A stretch of DNA of 64,000 nt, from positions 2,976,001-3,040,000 of the forward strand of contig NZ_OY726395.1 of assembly GCF_963378085.1 (NCBI RefSeq). Reading direction: 5' to 3'. A program made the translations under genes and the position numbers. Positions 29,082 to 38,708 of this stretch are shown here, in pieces; the first letter of the stretch is position 1, and every line of letters begins with the position of its first letter. The notes under the pieces are model-generated. The model did not search any database and had not been told where the DNA came from. It saw only the letters and a program-made list of their open reading frames with translations. The stretch comes from Mycolicibacterium sp. MU0050. Lineage in GTDB: Bacteria; Actinomycetota; Actinomycetes; Mycobacteriales; Mycobacteriaceae.

Positions 29082-30611
29082 TCACCGGTAGCGTTGGCGC
29101 AGTTCGCGTTTGAGTACCTTGCCGGCACCCGACACCGGTAGCGCATCGACGAACTCGACGCTGCCCGGCGCCTTGTACCCGGCGATGGATCCCTTGACGT
29201 GATCGCGGATCTGCGCCTCGGTCGCGTGGGCGCCGGGCCGCAGTACCACGACGGCGTGGACGCGCTCTCCCCACCGCGCATCCGGGATGCCGATGACCGC
29301 GCACCCGGCGACCGCGGGGTGGCGGGCCACGGCGTTCTCCACCTCGACCGAGTACACGTTCTCCCCACCGGTCACGATCATGTCCTTGATCCGGTCCACG
29401 ACAAACAGATAGCCGTCGGCGTCCAGATACCCGCCGTCGCCGGTGTGCAGCCAGCCGTCGCGCAGCGCCGCGGCGGTCTCCGCGGGCTTGTTCCAGTAGC
29501 CGAGCATGACGTTGCCGCCGCGCACCACGATCTCCCCGACCATGCCGCGGGGCGCCTCGGCGCCGGTCTCGTCGACGATGCGGACCTCACAGTTGGGCGC
29601 GGGCCGGCCCGCCGAGCTGCGCAGGTGGGCCATGGTGTGCTCCTCGGGACCGAGCAGCGTTGCGATCGGCGCCAATTCGGTCATGCCGTAGGCCTGGGTG
29701 AACGCGGCCTGCGGCAGCGCCGCAGCGGCACGTTCGAGCAGCGTCTGCGAGATCGGCGAGGCGCCGTAGAGCGCCGCGCGCACGCTGGACAGGTCGTAGT
29801 CGGACAGGTCCGGGTGGTCGACCATCGCCTGGATCATCGTCGGGACCAGCGCGAGGTCGGTGACGCGCTGGGATTCGACGGCGGCGAAGACCGCGACGGG
29901 GTCGAACCGCGGCTCGATCACGTGCGTGCCGCCGAGCAGGGTGGCGGCTCCCCACGCCGCCAGACCTGCCAGATGGAACATCGGTGCGGCATGCAGGGCG
30001 CGGGTTCGCTGCCCCGCCGCGAACACATGACCGGAGGCGATGGCGCCCAACCAGGACGTCGCCATGGCGGCGTGCGAGAGCATCACCCCCTTGGGGTCGC
30101 CGGTGGTGCCGCCGGTGTAGAAGATGCCGGCCAGCTGGTCACCGCCGCGCCGGACGTCCCGCGCCGCGGGAGCGCCGGCCACAATGTCCTCGTAGTCCAC
30201 GGCGTTCTCGGGACTCGAACCGTCGCCGCAGTAGACGACGGTGGACAGCTGCGGACAGAGCTCGCACAGCGCTGAAGAAAGGTGGGCGTGGGCCTCGTCG
30301 AGGAACAGCACCGTGGTGCCGGAATCGTTTAGTGCGTACCCGATCTCGGCCACACTCCACCGCGTGTTGAGCGGCACCAACACCGCGTCGGCCCACGGCA
30401 CCGCGAACAGGTATTCGTGGTAGCGGTCGGAGTTCAACGCCAGCATCGCGACTCGGTCGCCGGCGCGCACGCCCAGGTCGATCAGACCTCGAGCCAGGCG
30501 GGCGACCCGGTCGGCCACCTCCCGGAAGCTGCGGGACCGCCCGCCACAGACCATCATCTCCCGCTCGGGGGTCTGTTGCAGACCGCGATGCAGTCCCTGG
30601 GTCAAATACAT
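29082..30611 (-). CDS. fatty-acyl-CoA synthetase (AMP-forming)
   Basis: Activates a carboxylic acid to its CoA thioester through an acyl-adenylate. It has 509 residues. The P-loop is YTGGTTGDPKGVMLSH, followed by QAYGMTE, the hinge YLFVVDRIKDMIVTGGENVYSVEVE, and the C-terminal catalytic lysine in GAGKVLKRELR. GTGAGG lies shortly before the ATG at 30611. It is divergent from ald. The chain-length preference cannot be read off. Confidence 0.92.
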   Translation of the reverse strand: MYLTQGLHRGLQQTPEREMMVCGGRSRSFREVADRVARLARGLIDLGVRAGDRVAMLALNSDRYHEYLFAVPWADAVLVPLNTRWSVAEIGYALNDSGTTVLFLDEAHAHLSSALCELCPQLSTVVYCGDGSSPENAVDYEDIVAGAPAARDVRRGGDQLAGIFYTGGTTGDPKGVMLSHAAMATSWLGAIASGHVFAAGQRTRALHAAPMFHLAGLAAWGAATLLGGTHVIEPRFDPVAVFAAVESQRVTDLALVPTMIQAMVDHPDLSDYDLSSVRAALYGASPISQTLLERAAAALPQAAFTQAYGMTELAPIATLLGPEEHTMAHLRSSAGRPAPNCEVRIVDETGAEAPRGMVGEIVVRGGNVMLGYWNKPAETAAALRDGWLHTGDGGYLDADGYLFVVDRIKDMIVTGGENVYSVEVENAVARHPAVAGCAVIGIPDARWGERVHAVVVLRPGAHATEAQIRDHVKGSIAGYKAPGSVEFVDALPVSGAGKVLKRELRQRYR

Positions 30612-30760
30612 TGCCTCACACCCCTGTCCGTGTTCGTGGCCCCCACCGTATGCGGGCTGCGCGCCGGGATAGGCCCGATGTTGCAGGCGATGCAGAACTC
30701 CCCGAATGTTTGGCAGCGTGCACAATCCGACACCGCCCCGGCCGGCGGGCGCCCCGGCAT

Positions 30761-30766
30761 TAGGGT
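30761..30766 (+). promoter_or_regulatory. -10 box (TAGGGT) of ald, leaderless
   Basis: TAGGGT at 30761-30766 is followed by 7 nt and the ald ATG at 30774. No ribosome binding site is visible. Confidence 0.5.
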
Positions 30767-30773
30767 GGGGGTC

Positions 30774-31889
30774 ATGCGAGTCGGAGTACCGACAGAGATC
30801 AAGAACAACGAGTTCCGGGTGGCCATCACCCCGGCCGGGGTCGCCGACCTGACCCGGCACGGCCACGAGGTGCTCGTCGAGGGTGGCGCCGGTGTGGGTT
30901 CGGCGATCTCCGACCAGGATTACGCGGCCGCCGGTGCGTGCATCGCGGCCGACGCCGAACAGGTGTGGGCCGAGGCCGAGCTGGTGCTCAAGGTCAAGGA
31001 ACCCGTGGCGGCGGAGTACCCGCGCCTGCGCCGGGGGCAGACGTTGTTCACCTTCCTGCACCTGGCGGCGTCGACGGCGTGCACCCAGGCGCTGCTGGCG
31101 GCCGGCACCACGGCGATCGCCTACGAGACCGTCCAGCTGCCCGACGGATCCCTTCCGTTGCTGGCGCCCATGAGCGAGGTCGCCGGCCGGCTGGCGGCCC
31201 AGGTGGGCGCCTACCAGCTGATGAAGACCCAGGGCGGCCGCGGCGTCCTGATGGGCGGTGTGCCCGGCGTGGTCCCCGCGCAGGTGATGGTGATCGGTGC
31301 CGGCACCGCCGGCTACAACGCCGCGCGGGTCGCTGCCGGGATGGGCGCCCAGGTCACGGTGTTCGACGTCAACCTCGCCCGGCTGCGCGAGCTCGACGCC
31401 GAATTCGCCGGGCGGATCCAGACCCGGCATTCGTCGGCCTTCGAGCTCGAGGCGGCGGCCCGGGATGCCGATCTGCTGATCGGCGCGGTCCTGGTCCCGG
31501 GCTCCCGCGCCCCCAAGCTGGTCTCCAATGCACTTGTCGCGCAGATGAAGCCCGGTTCGGTTCTGGTCGACATCGCCATCGATCAGGGCGGCTGCTTCGA
31601 GGATTCGCGTCCGACCACCCACGACCACCCGACCTACACCGTGCACGACAGCGTGTTCTACTGCGTGACCAACATGCCGGGTGTGGTGCCGCGCACCGCG
31701 ACGTTCGCGCTGAGCAACGCCACCATGCCCTTCGTACTGAAGCTGGCCGACCAGGGCTGGCGGCGCGCCTGCCGCGCGGACTCCGCACTGGCGCACGGCT
31801 TGTCGACCCATGACGGCGCCCTGCTGTCCGAGCGGGTGGCCGTCGATCTCGGTCTGGCGTTCACCGACCCCGCGGCGGTGTTGGCCTGA
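30774..31889 (+). CDS. ald: alanine dehydrogenase
   Basis: NAD-dependent interconversion of L-alanine and pyruvate plus ammonia, used in nitrogen and redox balance under hypoxia in mycobacteria. It has the usual 371-residue length. It begins [20 protein letters not shown], with substrate Lys in LKVKEP, catalytic His in FTFLHLAAS and NAD motif [11 protein letters not shown]. No AldR-type regulator lies beside it in this window. It converges on the YchJ-like gene with a 6-nt gap. Confidence 0.96.
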   Translation: MRVGVPTEIKNNEFRVAITPAGVADLTRHGHEVLVEGGAGVGSAISDQDYAAAGACIAADAEQVWAEAELVLKVKEPVAAEYPRLRRGQTLFTFLHLAASTACTQALLAAGTTAIAYETVQLPDGSLPLLAPMSEVAGRLAAQVGAYQLMKTQGGRGVLMGGVPGVVPAQVMVIGAGTAGYNAARVAAGMGAQVTVFDVNLARLRELDAEFAGRIQTRHSSAFELEAAARDADLLIGAVLVPGSRAPKLVSNALVAQMKPGSVLVDIAIDQGGCFEDSRPTTHDHPTYTVHDSVFYCVTNMPGVVPRTATFALSNATMPFVLKLADQGWRRACRADSALAHGLSTHDGALLSERVAVDLGLAFTDPAAVLA

Positions 31890-31895
31890 AGCCGC

Positions 31896-32273
31896 TCAGG
31901 CCAACAGGTCGCCGTCGACGTAGAACCACCGTCCGGCACGCACGCGAAACCGGGAGCGTTCGTGCAGCACGCCGTCACGGTGCCGGGCGATGAACTCCAC
32001 CTCGCCCGCGTCGTCGCCGGCGCGACCGGCCGCGGTGTCGACGATCTGCACGCTCACCCAGTCCACGCCGTCCTCGGCGTCCAGGTCAGCGGGCCGGGTG
32101 CGGGGATGCCAGCTGGCCCAGACGTAGTCCAGGTTGGCGGTGGCGTAGGCGCTGTAGCGGGCGCGCATCAACTCCTCGGCGGTGGCGGGCAACCGCTCCC
32201 CGAGATGCAGGGGCAGGCAACAGCGGCCGAACAGGGTGTCGCTGCCGCAGGGGCAGGGGTTCGTGGAACGCAC
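31896..32273 (-). CDS. YchJ family (SEC-C motif) protein
   Basis: A 125-residue protein with the N-terminal SEC-C-type zinc motif CPCGSDTLFGRCCLPLH, then ATAEELMRARYSAYA and WHPRTRP, typical of the YchJ/UPF0225 family. The function is unknown. GTG start at 32273. It is divergent from the DUF4334 gene. Confidence 0.85.
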   Translation of the reverse strand: MRSTNPCPCGSDTLFGRCCLPLHLGERLPATAEELMRARYSAYATANLDYVWASWHPRTRPADLDAEDGVDWVSVQIVDTAAGRAGDDAGEVEFIARHRDGVLHERSRFRVRAGRWFYVDGDLLA

Positions 32274-32310
32274 CGCCCCAGTGTGCCCTCCACCTCAATC
32301 GGACCCACAG

Positions 32311-32331
32311 TTGACACCTGTCAAGTACAGT
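32311..32331 (+). promoter_or_regulatory. TTGACA-CC-TGTCAA operator and -10 box of the DUF4334 gene
   Basis: TTGACA at 32311-32316 and TGTCAA at 32319-32324 form a perfect inverted repeat with a 2-nt spacer. TACAGT at 32326-32331 is a -10 box ending 6 nt before the ATG at 32338, so the transcript is probably leaderless. The palindrome fills the -35 to -10 gap, a classic repressor position. TTGACA here is too close to TACAGT to be its -35 box. Confidence 0.55.
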
Positions 32332-32337
32332 GGGTCC

Positions 32338-32892
32338 ATGCTTCTCGACGACGTCTTGCCCGACGCCCCGACCGGCACCGACGGCGCGCTCGCCATCTTC
32401 GACGCGGCACCCGCGGTGGATCCGGAGTTCATGATCGGCACCTGGCATGGCGCCGAGCTGCCCACCGGCCACCCGCTCGACGGTCTGCTGGCGGCCAGCG
32501 GCTGGTGGGGTAAACAGTTCCGGGACGCCGAAACGGTCCACCCCTTGCTGTTTCGCACCGCCGACGGCAGCGCGCTGTGGCCGTTGAACCCGCTGCCGGC
32601 GTTCGGTGGCCTCGGCCTGGCGGGCCGGTTCCCGGGCCTCAAGCAGCGCAACTTCACCACCGCGATCGTCGCCGGGCGGCCGGTGCTGCAGGCCCGCGGC
32701 CCCAAGGCGCGGTTGCGCACCACGCGCTATCGCGGCGTCGACACCGCCACCATGATCTACGACCAGCTGCCCATCAACGACGTCTTCCGGCGCCTCGACG
32801 ACCAGAGTGTCATCGGCGCCATGGATCTGCGGGGCGTCGCGCGACCGTACTTTTTCGTGCTGCGCCGCGACGATTCCCTGCCGGTGCGTTGA
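32338..32892 (+). CDS. GXWXG / DUF4334 domain protein
   Basis: A 184-residue protein. The N-terminal GXWXG motif is FMIGTWHGAELPTGHPLDG, followed by GWWGKQF. The C-terminal DUF4334 part contains YRGVDTATMIYDQLPINDVFR and VIGAMDLRG. Both domains are common in actinobacteria and their function is unknown. The stop is immediately next to the convergent nitronate monooxygenase stop, with no base between. The palindromic operator suggests induction by a specific ligand. Confidence 0.82.
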   Translation: MLLDDVLPDAPTGTDGALAIFDAAPAVDPEFMIGTWHGAELPTGHPLDGLLAASGWWGKQFRDAETVHPLLFRTADGSALWPLNPLPAFGGLGLAGRFPGLKQRNFTTAIVAGRPVLQARGPKARLRTTRYRGVDTATMIYDQLPINDVFRRLDDQSVIGAMDLRGVARPYFFVLRRDDSLPVR

Positions 32893-33909
32893 TCACGGGG
32901 TGAGCGCGGCGAGCACCGCCGCGGCCGGACCCCGCATCGCCGTGGCGAACGCCGTTCCCGCCCACAGATTCGTCCAGTCCGGATCCCCGGCGGCGACGGC
33001 GGCGCGGCGCAGCGGCGCCGCCATATGGTGCACCTCGGGGTATCCCGCCGGGGCGGTGTCGTCGAAGCGACGGAGGAATTCGTTGCGCAGACCGCGCGCG
33101 TACCGGCCCGAAAACACCCGCGTCACCGCGGTTTCGGTGAACTGCGCTGAGGTCAGCGCGGCGCGGTGCACAGCATTGGTGCCCGCCTCGTCGCTGAGCA
33201 GCAACGCGGTGCCCAGCTGCGCCGCGTCGGCGCCCCGGTCGAGCACCGCGGCGACCGCCGCCACCGTACCCAGACCGCCGGCCGCGACCATCGGCACCTC
33301 GACGACGCGGCGCACCGCCGCCACCAGTTCGCCGAGCGGCTGCGCCGCGGGCCGCTCGACGGGATCCCAGCTCCCCCGGTGCCCGCCGGCCTCGGGTCCC
33401 TGCACCACCAGCGCATCGATGCCCTGGGCCACCGCCGCCTCGGCCTCGGCGGCCTTGGTGACGGTCATCAGCGTGTAGATGCCGAGCTCGCGCAAGCGTT
33501 GCAGCACAAGGCGATCCGGCAGGGCGAAGGTGAACGACACCGCCTCGGGACGCAGATCGGCGACGGCCTCGAGCTTCTCCGCCCACCCGTCGTCGTCCCA
33601 GCGGGCCGGCCCCAGTTCCACGCCGTAGCGGACGGCCTCCGGAACCAGGGCGTCGCGGTAGCGCTGCAGTTCGGCCGGTTGCGCGACACTGGGCTGCGGC
33701 ACAAAGAGATTGACGCCCACCGGACCGGTGCCGGCGGCGCGGGCCGCGCGCAGATCATCGGCGAGCCGCTGCGCGCTCAGGTAACCGGCCGCGACGAAGC
33801 CGAGCCCGCCCGCGTTCGACACCGCGGCGGCCAGCTCCGGGGTCCCCGGCCCGCCCGCCATCGGCGCCCCGACCAGCGGCACCGCGAGATCGGCCAGGGC
33901 GAACGACAT
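32893..33909 (-). CDS. nitronate monooxygenase
   Basis: A 338-residue FMN-dependent TIM barrel of the 2-nitropropane dioxygenase family, which detoxifies propionate 3-nitronate and similar compounds. Motifs are LVGAPMAGGPGTPELAAAVSNAGGLG at the N-terminus, VVQGPEAGGHRG, and VPMVAAGGLGTV with AQLGTALLLSDEA. It lies 2 nt after the M16 peptidase gene, so the two are probably in one unit. Confidence 0.9.
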   Translation of the reverse strand: MSFALADLAVPLVGAPMAGGPGTPELAAAVSNAGGLGFVAAGYLSAQRLADDLRAARAAGTGPVGVNLFVPQPSVAQPAELQRYRDALVPEAVRYGVELGPARWDDDGWAEKLEAVADLRPEAVSFTFALPDRLVLQRLRELGIYTLMTVTKAAEAEAAVAQGIDALVVQGPEAGGHRGSWDPVERPAAQPLGELVAAVRRVVEVPMVAAGGLGTVAAVAAVLDRGADAAQLGTALLLSDEAGTNAVHRAALTSAQFTETAVTRVFSGRYARGLRNEFLRRFDDTAPAGYPEVHHMAAPLRRAAVAAGDPDWTNLWAGTAFATAMRGPAAAVLAALTP

Positions 33910-33911
33910 GG

Positions 33912-35240
33912 CTATCCCGCTATCGCCGTGAGACGTCGGGGCAGGGCAGCGCGCGAGGCCCGCGGCCCCAGCACCGCGGCCCCCACGGGCTGCGCGAGCA
34001 GGTTGCGAGCCACGGCGTTCACCTCGTCGAGGGTCACCGCGTCGATGTGGGCCAGCGTGTCGTCCAGACTGCGATGTTCGCCGTAGTTGATCTCGCTACG
34101 GCCGATCCGGTGCATCCGCGAGGCGGAATCCTCGAGGCCCAGAACCAGTCCCCCGCGCAGGGACCCCTTGGCGATGCGGCACTCCTGTTCGGTGATGCCG
34201 TCGGTGGCCACCTGCCCCAGCACGTCGGTGGCCACCGTGACCACCTCGTCGAAACGCTCCGGCAGGCAACCGGCGTAGACCGACAGCGCGCCGGTGTCGG
34301 CGAACGTGTCCACCATCGAGTACACCGAGTAGGCCAGCCCGCGGGACTCCCGAATCTGTTGGAACAACCGGGAACTCAAGCCGCCGCCCAACGCATTGTT
34401 CAGCACGGCCAAGGCCCACCGGTGCCGCCAGTTGCGGCCCGGGGCGCGCACGCCCAGCATCAGGTGGGTCTGTTCGGCGTCCCGGCTGACCAGCTGCAGG
34501 GTGGGGGTTCCGGGCACCCGGCCGGTGCCGGCGCGCGGCGCGGCCGCGGTGCGGCCCTCGACGATCCGCCGGGCGAAATGCTCGCGCACCAGGGCGACCA
34601 CCTCGTCGTGATCGACGTTGCCGGCCACCGCGACGACCATCCGTTCCGGGGTGTAGCGGCGCAGATGGAAGGAGTGCAGCTGGGTGCGCGTCATCGCCGA
34701 GATCGACTCGATGCTGCCGATCACCGGCCGCCCCACCGGGTGCGTGCCGAACATCGCCGACATGAACACGTCGGCCAGGGTGTCCTCGGGATCGTCGTCG
34801 CGCATCGCGATCTCCTCGAGCACGACATCGCGCTCGAGTTCGACGTCCTCGGCGGCACACCGGCCGTTGAGCACGACATCGGCGACCAGATCGACGGCCA
34901 ACGCCAGGTCGGTGTCGAGCACGTGGGCGTAGTAGCAGGTGTGCTCTTTGGCCGTGAAGGCGTTCAGTTCCCCGCCGACGGCGTCCACCGCCTGGGCGAT
35001 GTCGACGGCACTGCGGGTCGGTGTCGACTTGAACAGCAGGTGTTCGAGGAAATGCGCGGCGCCGGCCACGGTGCGGCCCTCGTCGCGGGAGCCGATGCCG
35101 ACCCACACCCCGACCGAGGCCGACCGCACCGACGGCACGAACTCGGTGACAACGCGCAGACCACCCGGGAGGGTGGTGCGGCGCACGGCCGTGTGGTCGT
35201 GCGCCGCCCCGTCGGCTCTAGGCGTCGGCGGTCGCAACAT
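33912..35240 (-). CDS. M16 family zinc peptidase (PepR-like)
   Basis: A 442-residue pitrilysin/insulinase-family peptidase. The inverted zinc motif is [11 protein letters not shown], and the downstream glutamate is probably in [17 protein letters not shown]. The family degrades small peptides. The ATG at 35240 lies inside the end of pnp (23-nt overlap), as part of the pnp transcription unit. A later start would remove conserved [13 protein letters not shown], so the long form is kept. Confidence 0.9.
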   Translation of the reverse strand: MLRPPTPRADGAAHDHTAVRRTTLPGGLRVVTEFVPSVRSASVGVWVGIGSRDEGRTVAGAAHFLEHLLFKSTPTRSAVDIAQAVDAVGGELNAFTAKEHTCYYAHVLDTDLALAVDLVADVVLNGRCAAEDVELERDVVLEEIAMRDDDPEDTLADVFMSAMFGTHPVGRPVIGSIESISAMTRTQLHSFHLRRYTPERMVVAVAGNVDHDEVVALVREHFARRIVEGRTAAAPRAGTGRVPGTPTLQLVSRDAEQTHLMLGVRAPGRNWRHRWALAVLNNALGGGLSSRLFQQIRESRGLAYSVYSMVDTFADTGALSVYAGCLPERFDEVVTVATDVLGQVATDGITEQECRIAKGSLRGGLVLGLEDSASRMHRIGRSEINYGEHRSLDDTLAHIDAVTLDEVNAVARNLLAQPVGAAVLGPRASRAALPRRLTAIAG

Positions 35241-37503
35241 CTGCAGACGCCGGAGTGCCCTCCGGTGCCTCTGCCGCGGCGTCCTCCTCGGCGACCAGGA
35301 TCAGCGAGATCTTGCCGCGGTTGTCGATGTCGGCGATCTCGACGCGCAGCTTGTCACCGACCTTGACAACATCCTCGACCTTGGCGATCCGCTTGCCGCG
35401 GCCCAACTTCGAGATGTGCACCAGGCCGTCGCGACCCGGCAGCAGCGACACGAACGCGCCGAAATCGGTGGTCTTGACGACGGTCCCGAGGAACCGCTCA
35501 CCCACCTTGGGCAGCTGCGGATTGGCGATGGCGTTGATCTTGTCGATCGCGGCCTGCGCCGACTCGCCGTTGGACGCGCCGACGAACACCGTGCCGTCGT
35601 CCTCGATGGAGATCGACGCGCCGGTCTCCTCGGTGATCGAGTTGATCATCTTGCCCTTGGGCCCGATCACCTCGCCGATCTTGTCGACCGGCACCTTGAT
35701 GGTGGTGATCCGGGGTGCGTACGGGCTCATCTCGTCCGGAGCGTCGATGGCCTCGGCCATCACCTCGAGGATGGTGATCCGGGCATCCTTGGCCTGGGCC
35801 AACGCACCCGCGAGCACCTGCGAGGGGATCCCGTCGAGCTTGGTGTCCAACTGCAGGGCGGTGACGAAGTCCTTGGTGCCCGCGCACTTGAAGTCCATGT
35901 CGCCGAAGGCATCCTCGGCGCCGAGGATGTCGGTCAGCGTGACGAAGCGGCGCTCCACCACCCCGTCGACCTCTACGTCGTCGGAGACCAGGCCCATGGC
36001 GATGCCGGCCACCGGCGCCTTCAGCGGCACACCGGCGTTCAGCAGCGACAGCGTGGAGGCACACACCGAACCCATCGAGGTGGAGCCGTTGGAGCTCAGC
36101 GCCTCAGAGACCTGCCGGATGGCGTACGGGAACTCCTCGACGCTCGGCAGCACGGGCATCAGGGCCCGCTCGGCGAGCGCCCCGTGGCCGATCTCGCGGC
36201 GCTTGGGCGAGCCGACGCGACCGGTCTCACCGGTCGAGTACGGCGGGAAGTTGTAGTGGTGCATGTAGCGCTTGGAGGTCTCCGGCCCCAGCGAGTCGAT
36301 CTGCTGGGCCATCTTGACCATGTCGAGGGTGGTGACACCCATGATCTGGGTCTCGCCGCGCTCGAACAGGGCGCTGCCGTGCGCGCGCGGGATGATCGCA
36401 ACCTCGGCGGACAGCGCCCGGATATCGGTGACGCCGCGGCCGTCGATGCGGAAGTGATCGGTCAGGATCCGCTGGCGGACAAGCTTTTTGGTCAGCGCCC
36501 GGTAGGCGGCGCCGATCTCCTTCTCGCGCCCCTCGTAGGTCTCGGCGAGCCGCTCGAGCACCTCGACCTTGATCTCGTCGGTGCGGTCGTTGCGCTCGTT
36601 CTTGTTCGCGATGGTCAGCGCCGCGGACAACTCGTCGGTGGCCACCGAGGCCACCGAGTAGTAGACGTCCTCGCCGTACTCGGGGAACAACGGGTACTCG
36701 GCCGTCTCCTTACCGGCGGCCTCGTGCAGCTCCTGCTGCGCCTTGCACAGCGCGGCGATGAACGGCTTGGCGGCCTCGAGACCCTCGGCCACCACCGTCT
36801 CGGTGGGCGCCGCGGCGCCACCGGCGACCAGGTCGATGACGTTGTCGGTGGCCTCGGCCTCGACCATCATGATCGCGACGTCGTCGTTGCCGGAGCCGTC
36901 GGACACGACGCGACCGGCGACGACCATGTCGAACACCGCCCGCTCGAGCTGCTCGACATCGGGGAACGCCACCCACTGCCCGTCGATCAGCGCCACGCGC
37001 ACACCGCCGACCGGGCCGGAGAACGGCAGGCCGGAGATCTGGGTGGAGGCCGACGCGGCGTTGATGGCCAGCACGTCGTAGAGATCCTTGGGGTCGAGGC
37101 TCAGGATGGTCACCACGACCTGGATCTCGTTACGCAGCCCGCTGACGAACGTGGGCCGCAGCGGCCGGTCGATCAGGCGACAGGTCAGGATCGCGTCGGT
37201 GGACGGGCGGCCCTCGCGACGGAAGAAGGATCCGGGGATGCGGCCGGCGGCATACATCCGCTCCTCGACGTCGATCGTCAAGGGGAAGAAATCGAAATGG
37301 TCCTTGGGGGTCTTGCTGGCGGTGGTGGCGCTCAACAACATGGTCTCGTCGTCGAGGTAGGCCACGACGGCGCCGGCGGCCTGCTGGGCCAGCCGGCCGG
37401 TCTCGAAACGGATGGTGCGGGTGCCGAAGCTCCCGTTGTCAATGACGGCGGTCGATTCGAACACGCCTTCGTCAATCTCAGCAACAGACATAGATGTCCG
37501 CAT
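35218..37503 (-). CDS. pnp: polyribonucleotide nucleotidyltransferase (PNPase)
   Basis: Phosphorolytic 3'-5' exoribonuclease and polymerase of the RNA degradosome. It has 761 residues. Two RNase PH domains flank a helical domain. A KH domain ([16 protein letters not shown]) and an S1 domain ([26 protein letters not shown]) follow. ATG 37503 has AGAGAGG only 2-3 nt upstream, and ATG 37491 (MSVAEIDEG) is an equally possible start by homology. It is preceded by a leader of about 220 nt with a hairpin. Confidence 0.95.
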   Translation of the reverse strand: MRTSMSVAEIDEGVFESTAVIDNGSFGTRTIRFETGRLAQQAAGAVVAYLDDETMLLSATTASKTPKDHFDFFPLTIDVEERMYAAGRIPGSFFRREGRPSTDAILTCRLIDRPLRPTFVSGLRNEIQVVVTILSLDPKDLYDVLAINAASASTQISGLPFSGPVGGVRVALIDGQWVAFPDVEQLERAVFDMVVAGRVVSDGSGNDDVAIMMVEAEATDNVIDLVAGGAAAPTETVVAEGLEAAKPFIAALCKAQQELHEAAGKETAEYPLFPEYGEDVYYSVASVATDELSAALTIANKNERNDRTDEIKVEVLERLAETYEGREKEIGAAYRALTKKLVRQRILTDHFRIDGRGVTDIRALSAEVAIIPRAHGSALFERGETQIMGVTTLDMVKMAQQIDSLGPETSKRYMHHYNFPPYSTGETGRVGSPKRREIGHGALAERALMPVLPSVEEFPYAIRQVSEALSSNGSTSMGSVCASTLSLLNAGVPLKAPVAGIAMGLVSDDVEVDGVVERRFVTLTDILGAEDAFGDMDFKCAGTKDFVTALQLDTKLDGIPSQVLAGALAQAKDARITILEVMAEAIDAPDEMSPYAPRITTIKVPVDKIGEVIGPKGKMINSITEETGASISIEDDGTVFVGASNGESAQAAIDKINAIANPQLPKVGERFLGTVVKTTDFGAFVSLLPGRDGLVHISKLGRGKRIAKVEDVVKVGDKLRVEIADIDNRGKISLILVAEEDAAAEAPEGTPASADVATADA

Positions 37504-37578
37504 GCCCTCTCTGGTTATTCAACTGTTTTGCGTCGTCACGCGTCAGGACACCAGATGCGGCTGCGGCCGTCGATCGAA

Positions 37579-37601
37579 GCTGCCGGAATTCCCCCGGCAG
37601 C
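37579..37601 (-). promoter_or_regulatory. hairpin in the pnp leader
   Basis: GCTGCCGG at 37579-37586 and CCGGCAGC at 37594-37601 form a perfect 8-bp stem with a 7-nt loop, inside the transcribed leader of pnp about 80 nt before the start. A second shorter CCCCT/AGGGG stem lies farther upstream near 37630. PNPase in other bacteria controls its own mRNA through a leader stem-loop, and this could be similar. Confidence 0.4.
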
Positions 37602-37730
37602 CACTACCGAAGACCGCCCACACCATCGGCGACCTCCCCCTCGAAGGGGATGCAGTGACGCGCTGGAACGGTGCGCGCGGTCTGCGCGAACCGCACCGTG
37701 TCCCGGCCGATACGGACGCGGAACAGCCCT

Positions 37731-37736
37731 ACTCTA
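37731..37736 (-). promoter_or_regulatory. -10 box (TAGAGT) of pnp
   Basis: Minus-strand TAGAGT is the best -10 candidate in the 278-nt gap before pnp and would give a leader of about 220 nt. No convincing -35 is seen at the usual spacing. The rest of this gap, the longest in the window, holds no gene I can support. Confidence 0.4.
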
Positions 37737-37781
37737 CACCGCGACGAATCCGGTCCGGACAAACCCGCAGGTAGGGGCGCG

Positions 37782-38267
37782 TCAACGGAGATTCTCCACG
37801 CAGACGGTGAACTCCCGCTGCTCGTAGGCGTAACCCTGCCCGCTCAGGCACTGATCGACGTTGGCGACGTCGGTGAGGATCTGCGTGGCGCGCTGGCGGT
37901 GCGGCACCGACCGATCGGCGCAGTCCACCCGCACCGGGTCGGTGTGATGCTCGGGATGCACGCTCATGCAGCCGCCGACGGTCCAGTCGATGTCCAGGCA
38001 CACGGTGCTGACGTTGTCGGACAGACCGCCGCGCTGCGAGTAGAACGAGTCGACGTCGCTGGGGCATTGATCGCCGCCCGGTCCGTTGACCGTGGCGACC
38101 ACCTTGAAGTTGGATTCCGGGCTGCCGCAGGGCACCTCGTGGGCCTCGGGACGGTCGATCGCGCCCCCGACACGCAGGCAGTCGCCCACGTTCAGGTCAT
38201 TGGCCCGCGTGTTGGCCGGCGGAACCTCGGCGCAGCCGGTCACCCATGCCGCCGCGATGACAACCAC
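37782..38267 (-). CDS. LppU-like secreted lipoprotein
   Basis: A 161-residue exported protein with lipobox VTGC soon after the start and six or more cysteines after it (for example GDCLRVGG, VPCGSPES, CLDIDWTVGGCMSVH), suggesting disulphides outside the cell. Taken from GTG 38267, the signal peptide is very short and has no positive charge. An in-frame CTG at 38294 would add LTHRRVIPA, giving a normal basic n-region and overlapping the rpsO stop (CTGA). The true start is therefore uncertain. The gene follows rpsO, as I recall for LppU in M. tuberculosis. Confidence 0.75.
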   Translation of the reverse strand: MVVIAAAWVTGCAEVPPANTRANDLNVGDCLRVGGAIDRPEAHEVPCGSPESNFKVVATVNGPGGDQCPSDVDSFYSQRGGLSDNVSTVCLDIDWTVGGCMSVHPEHHTDPVRVDCADRSVPHRQRATQILTDVANVDQCLSGQGYAYEQREFTVCVENLR

Positions 38268-38290
38268 GGCGGGGATGACACGGCGGTGGG

Positions 38291-38560
38291 TCAGCGACGC
38301 AGACCCAACCGCTCGATGAGGGAACGGTAGCGCGCCACGTCCACCTGGGCGACGTACTTGAGCAGCCGGCGACGGCGACCCACCAGCAGCAGCAGTCCGC
38401 GCCGCGAGTGGTGGTCGTGCTTGTGCATCTTCAGGTGCTCGGTGAGATCGGTGATGCGCTTGGTCAGCAGGGCAACCTGCGCCTCGGGCGATCCGGTGTC
38501 GGTCTCGTGCAGGCCGTAGCTGCTGAGGATCTCTTTTTTCTGCTCGGCGGTAAGCGCCAC
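38291..38560 (-). CDS. rpsO: 30S ribosomal protein S15
   Basis: An 89-residue protein with the standard S15 features: [43 protein letters not shown] and YLKYVAQ-like C-terminal helix residues. It binds 16S rRNA at the central domain. GTG start at 38560 with GGAG upstream. A leader of about 95 nt precedes it and could carry an autoregulatory fold, which I did not resolve. Confidence 0.97.
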   Translation of the reverse strand: MALTAEQKKEILSSYGLHETDTGSPEAQVALLTKRITDLTEHLKMHKHDHHSRRGLLLLVGRRRRLLKYVAQVDVARYRSLIERLGLRR

Positions 38561-38659
38561 GAATTCACTCCATCTGTTTCAGTCCGCGAACATCAAATCC
38601 CTGCGGGACCCGACGCGGCCACCGCGAACTGCAGCACACGTCGTCGATTGTCGTCGCAG

Positions 38660-38665
38660 AGTTTA
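38660..38665 (-). promoter_or_regulatory. -10 box (TAAACT) of rpsO
   Basis: Minus-strand TAAACT lies about 100 nt before the rpsO GTG, in the gap between ribF and rpsO, and would give a leader of about 95 nt. Confidence 0.4.
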
Positions 38666-38708
38666 ACAGCGCGGGTACCGAAACGACGATTCCGGACGCG
38701 CGGCGGCG

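Noticed and set aside
34939..37827. Long plus-strand frame opposite pnp and the M16 peptidase gene
   Set aside because: Shadow of the conserved PNPase coding sequence; no recognisable protein features.
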